Under the pieces are notes generated by a model that saw only the letters and a program-made list of their open reading frames with translations, did no database searches and had not been told where the DNA came from. The translations under genes were made by a program, and so were the position numbers. A stretch of 64,000 nucleotides of DNA from Flavobacteriales bacterium (lineage in GTDB: Bacteria; Bacteroidota; Bacteroidia; Flavobacteriales_F; PHOS-HE28): the NCBI GenBank assembly GCA_020635655.1, contig JACJZI010000004.1, positions 434,001-498,000 of the forward strand, given 5' to 3'. Positions 61,908-64,000 of the stretch are shown here, piece by piece (positions within the stretch are counted from its first letter, which is position 1; each line of letters begins with the position of its first letter).

Positions 61908-62375
61908 ATGAAACGCTGGCTGCTCATACTCATCGTCCTGCTGGGGGTCGCCCAGTTCATTCGCCCGGATACCTCGGTTCCCGCCTACGATCCGGCGCAG
62001 GACCTGCTGGCGATGACCAAGCCCTCCACCCAGGTGGAACAACTCGTGCGCGCGGCCTGTTACGACTGCCACAGCTACGAAAGTGAATACCCGTGGTACG
62101 ACCGGATCACCCCCGTGAACTGGTGGGTGCACCACCACGTCGAGGAGGCACGCCATCATGGAAATCTGAGCATCTGGGGGACGCTGGCACAGAAGCGCAA
62201 GGACCACTTTCTCAAGGACGCACCGGACGAGATCGGCGAAGGGGACATGCCGTTGCCCGCCTATACCTGGATGCATCCAAAGGCGCGTTTGACCGACGCC
62301 CAACGGAAGGTGCTGATCGATTTCTTCAGCGGCCTGCGCGGTCCCGACGCCGCGGACCGCGACCAAGCCGATTAG
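61908..62375 (+). CDS. Haem-binding domain protein (single CxxCH)
   Basis: 155 residues from the ATG at 61908, which gives a signal or anchor (MKRWLLILIVLLGVAQF). Cys 51, Cys 54 and His 55 (CYDCHSYES) attach one haem c; the rest, with NWWVHHHVEEARHHGNLS and a conserved PLPAYTWMHPKARLT, matches the small Bacteroidota haem-binding family. Probably a periplasmic cytochrome-like electron carrier or redox sensor; needs a cytochrome c maturation system, which is not in the window. Confidence 0.85.
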   Translation: MKRWLLILIVLLGVAQFIRPDTSVPAYDPAQDLLAMTKPSTQVEQLVRAACYDCHSYESEYPWYDRITPVNWWVHHHVEEARHHGNLSIWGTLAQKRKDHFLKDAPDEIGEGDMPLPAYTWMHPKARLTDAQRKVLIDFFSGLRGPDAADRDQAD

Positions 62376-62418
62376 GCACCGCGGTCCGCATCCGGCAGGG
62401 GATCGTGCATCTTTGACC

Positions 62419-63174
62419 ATGCATTCGTTCCACCTTGCCGGCCTTCTTCTTCTTCGATCCCTGCTTGCACCCGCCTTTGTAAGCGCACAGGATGCCGCGG
62501 AGATCGTGACGAAGAGCGAGGACCACCTGCGCGGGAAGACCTCACGGGCCGATATGACCATTTCCATCGTGCGGCCCAAGTGGAGCCGCGAGATGGCCAT
62601 GAAGACCTGGAGCAAGGGCGACGATCTGTTCATGATCCTGGTCACCTCTCCGGCCAAGGACGCGGGCACGGCCTTCCTCAAGCGCGGCAAGGACCTCTGG
62701 AACTGGGTGCCCGCGGTGGAACGCAATGTGAAGCTGCCGCCCAGCATGATGTCGCAGAACTGGATGGGCACCGATTTCACCAACGACGACCTGGTGCGCG
62801 AGGCCAACGTGAAGAACGACTATGACCACCGCATCGAGGGCGAGGAGGACCAGCAGGGCCGCAAGTGCTGGAAGATCCGCATGACGCCGCACGAGGATGC
62901 CGGCGTGGTCTGGGACCACGTGCTGGTCTGGATCGATCAGCAGGACTATCTGCAGCTGCGCTCGGAATTCTACGACGAGGACGGTGCGCTGGTGAACACC
63001 ATGGTGAACTCCGACATAAGGACCATGGGCGGGCGCACGATCCCCGCGAAAATGGAAATGACGCCCGCCGACAAGCCGGGTCACAAGACCGTGATCACCT
63101 ATACCGATCTGGAATACGACGTGCCGATCACGGACGACTTTTTCACGGTCCAGCAGATGCGCAACGTGAAGTGA
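62419..63174 (+). CDS. LolA-like outer-membrane lipoprotein-sorting protein
   Basis: 251 residues from the ATG at 62419 (MHSFHLAGLLLLRSLLAP), signal peptide ending VSAQ. Beta-sheet domain of the LolA/LppX superfamily: KTSRADMTISIVRPKWSREM, KGDDLFMILVTSPAKDAGTA, LKRGKDLWNWVPAVERNVKL, and DFFTVQQMRNVK at the end. Such proteins carry lipids or lipoproteins across the periplasm and are often encoded beside FtsX-type permeases; here the next gene, two bases away, is exactly that. A transport pair is therefore likely. Confidence 0.88.
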   Translation: MHSFHLAGLLLLRSLLAPAFVSAQDAAEIVTKSEDHLRGKTSRADMTISIVRPKWSREMAMKTWSKGDDLFMILVTSPAKDAGTAFLKRGKDLWNWVPAVERNVKLPPSMMSQNWMGTDFTNDDLVREANVKNDYDHRIEGEEDQQGRKCWKIRMTPHEDAGVVWDHVLVWIDQQDYLQLRSEFYDEDGALVNTMVNSDIRTMGGRTIPAKMEMTPADKPGHKTVITYTDLEYDVPITDDFFTVQQMRNVK

Positions 63175-63176
63175 AC

Positions 63177-64000
63177 ATGTACCTGCTGCTCGCCTGGCGG
63201 GACCTCTGGCGCAACAAGCGCCGCACGCTGATCACCCTCGCGGCCATCTTCTTCGCCGTGCTGCTCTCCTGCATCATGCGATCCGCGCAGATGGGCGCCT
63301 ACGACAACATGATCCGCAACAGCGTGGGGCATTTCGTGGGCTACGTGCAGGTGCATCAGGCCGGATACTGGGATGATCGCACCCTGGACAATGCCTTCCC
63401 CTCCAGCGACAGCCTGCTGCGTGCCGTACGCGCCGTGGAGGGTGTCACCGATGTGGCCGAACGGCTCGAGTCCTTCGCCCTGGCGGCCTCGCGCGATCAG
63501 ACCAACGGTGCCCTGGTGGTCGGCTTCGACCCCGCGCACGAACCGGCGATCCGGAACACGGCGGACCGCGTCGCGCAAGGTGCGCGCCTGGAGACCATCG
63601 ACGAGCAAGCCGCCCTGCTGGGCAAGGACCTCGCCGACCGTCTGGGGCTCGGTGTGAGCGACAGCGTGGTGCTGCTCGGCTCGGGCTACCACGGCAGTTT
63701 CGCGGCGGGCAAGTACCGCGTGAAGGGCCTGATCGATCTGGGGTCGCCGGACCTGAACAAGCGCGCCGTCTTCCTGCCGCTGGGGACCGCACGCCAGCTG
63801 TACGGTGCGGACGATCTCGCGACCGCGCTGGTCATCGGCACCGACCGGCCCGGTGACGCGACCGCCATCGCCGATGCGATCCGCCGGGGAACGGACGGCC
63901 ATCGGTGGGAGGTGATGGATTGGAAACAACTGGTGCCCGAGCTCGTGCAGTTCATCGAAGTGGACAACTCCTTCGCCCTCATCACCCTGGCCATCCTCTA
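63177..64000 (+). CDS. FtsX/MacB-type ABC transporter permease (3' truncated)
   Basis: At least 274 residues, running off the right edge. Starts at the ATG at 63177, two bases after the LolA-like stop. MYLLLAWRDLWRNKRRTLIT followed by a membrane helix is the usual N-terminus of MacB/LolCE-like permeases; then comes a large periplasmic domain (VEGVTDVAERLESFALAASR, GVSDSVVLLGSGYHGSFAAG), and the second membrane helix begins at the very end (NSFALITLAIL). Together with the LolA-like protein this suggests export or sorting of lipids or lipoproteins. The ATPase should lie downstream. Confidence 0.88.
   Translation, partial: MYLLLAWRDLWRNKRRTLITLAAIFFAVLLSCIMRSAQMGAYDNMIRNSVGHFVGYVQVHQAGYWDDRTLDNAFPSSDSLLRAVRAVEGVTDVAERLESFALAASRDQTNGALVVGFDPAHEPAIRNTADRVAQGARLETIDEQAALLGKDLADRLGLGVSDSVVLLGSGYHGSFAAGKYRVKGLIDLGSPDLNKRAVFLPLGTARQLYGADDLATALVIGTDRPGDATAIADAIRRGTDGHRWEVMDWKQLVPELVQFIEVDNSFALITLAIL

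Noticed and set aside
1..64000. Restriction-modification, toxin-antitoxin, retron or other defence system
   Set aside because: No methylase/endonuclease pair, reverse transcriptase, small toxin-antitoxin pair or defence ATPase was found. RarA and YraN are housekeeping families, and the methyltransferase at 38715 is a metabolite-type SAM enzyme.

Overview
The window is a contiguous, densely coded stretch of a high-GC (roughly 60 percent by eye) genome of the phylum Bacteroidota. The evidence is the type IX secretion (T9SS) C-terminal sorting domains on several secreted proteins, a DUF7948/SBBP/SprB-type giant surface protein, a BshC bacillithiol enzyme, TAnnTTTG-like promoter elements and the general scarcity of Shine-Dalgarno sequences. 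A flavobacterial-type high-GC lineage is plausible, but the order cannot be fixed from this sequence. I see no phage, insertion sequence, integrase, CRISPR array or rRNA. One tRNA, Ala(CGC), lies at 18267-18340.

Layout. 1-6.3 kb: the end of an ABC (iron-type) permease, a PQQ-propeller lipoprotein, a T9SS cargo protein, a DoxX membrane protein and a TPR protein. 6.4-9.7 kb: the conserved translation cluster thrS-infC-rpmI-rplT, closed by a strong terminator. 9.9-21.4 kb: a fibre-like secreted protein, metG, DUF1801, an LD-carboxypeptidase, DUF4412, YraN, a RluB-type pseudouridine synthase, a secreted EndA-type nuclease, tRNA-Ala, a minimal protein that is little more than a sorting domain, a TPR lipoprotein, and the recA-bcp pair. 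21.9-30.9 kb: one 3003-codon surface protein whose middle is 19 tandem 222-bp units arranged in a 666-bp higher-order repeat. 31-38.7 kb: rarA, a membrane protein, a lipoprotein/outer-membrane-barrel pair, trmD, rplS and two MscS channels. 38.7-43.3 kb: a methyltransferase, then a hybrid histidine kinase translationally coupled to a REC-adenylate cyclase. 43.4-48.2 kb: a small AT-richer orphan gene, cyanophycin synthetase and divergent cyanophycinase, and a lipoprotein. 48.2-51.5 kb: guaA overlapping a LysM/periplasmic-binding-protein fusion. 51.8-64 kb: two large T9SS cargo proteins (one resembling PNGase F with a LamG insertion) around bshC, a Mpo1-like protein, a papain-type protease, a haem-binding protein, and a LolA-like protein followed by a truncated ABC permease.

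How the parts work together. Most of the window is housekeeping: translation, tRNA modification, recombination and repair, GMP synthesis, osmotic channels. It is interleaved with cell-envelope and secreted proteins that depend on a T9SS encoded elsewhere. Two small physiological modules stand out: the kinase/cyclase relay (phosphorelay to cAMP) and the cphA/cphB pair (storage and mobilisation of the Asp-Arg polymer cyanophycin). The most unusual object is the homogenised higher-order repeat in the giant surface protein. I did not find a convincing new defence system or other wholly undescribed multi-gene system.
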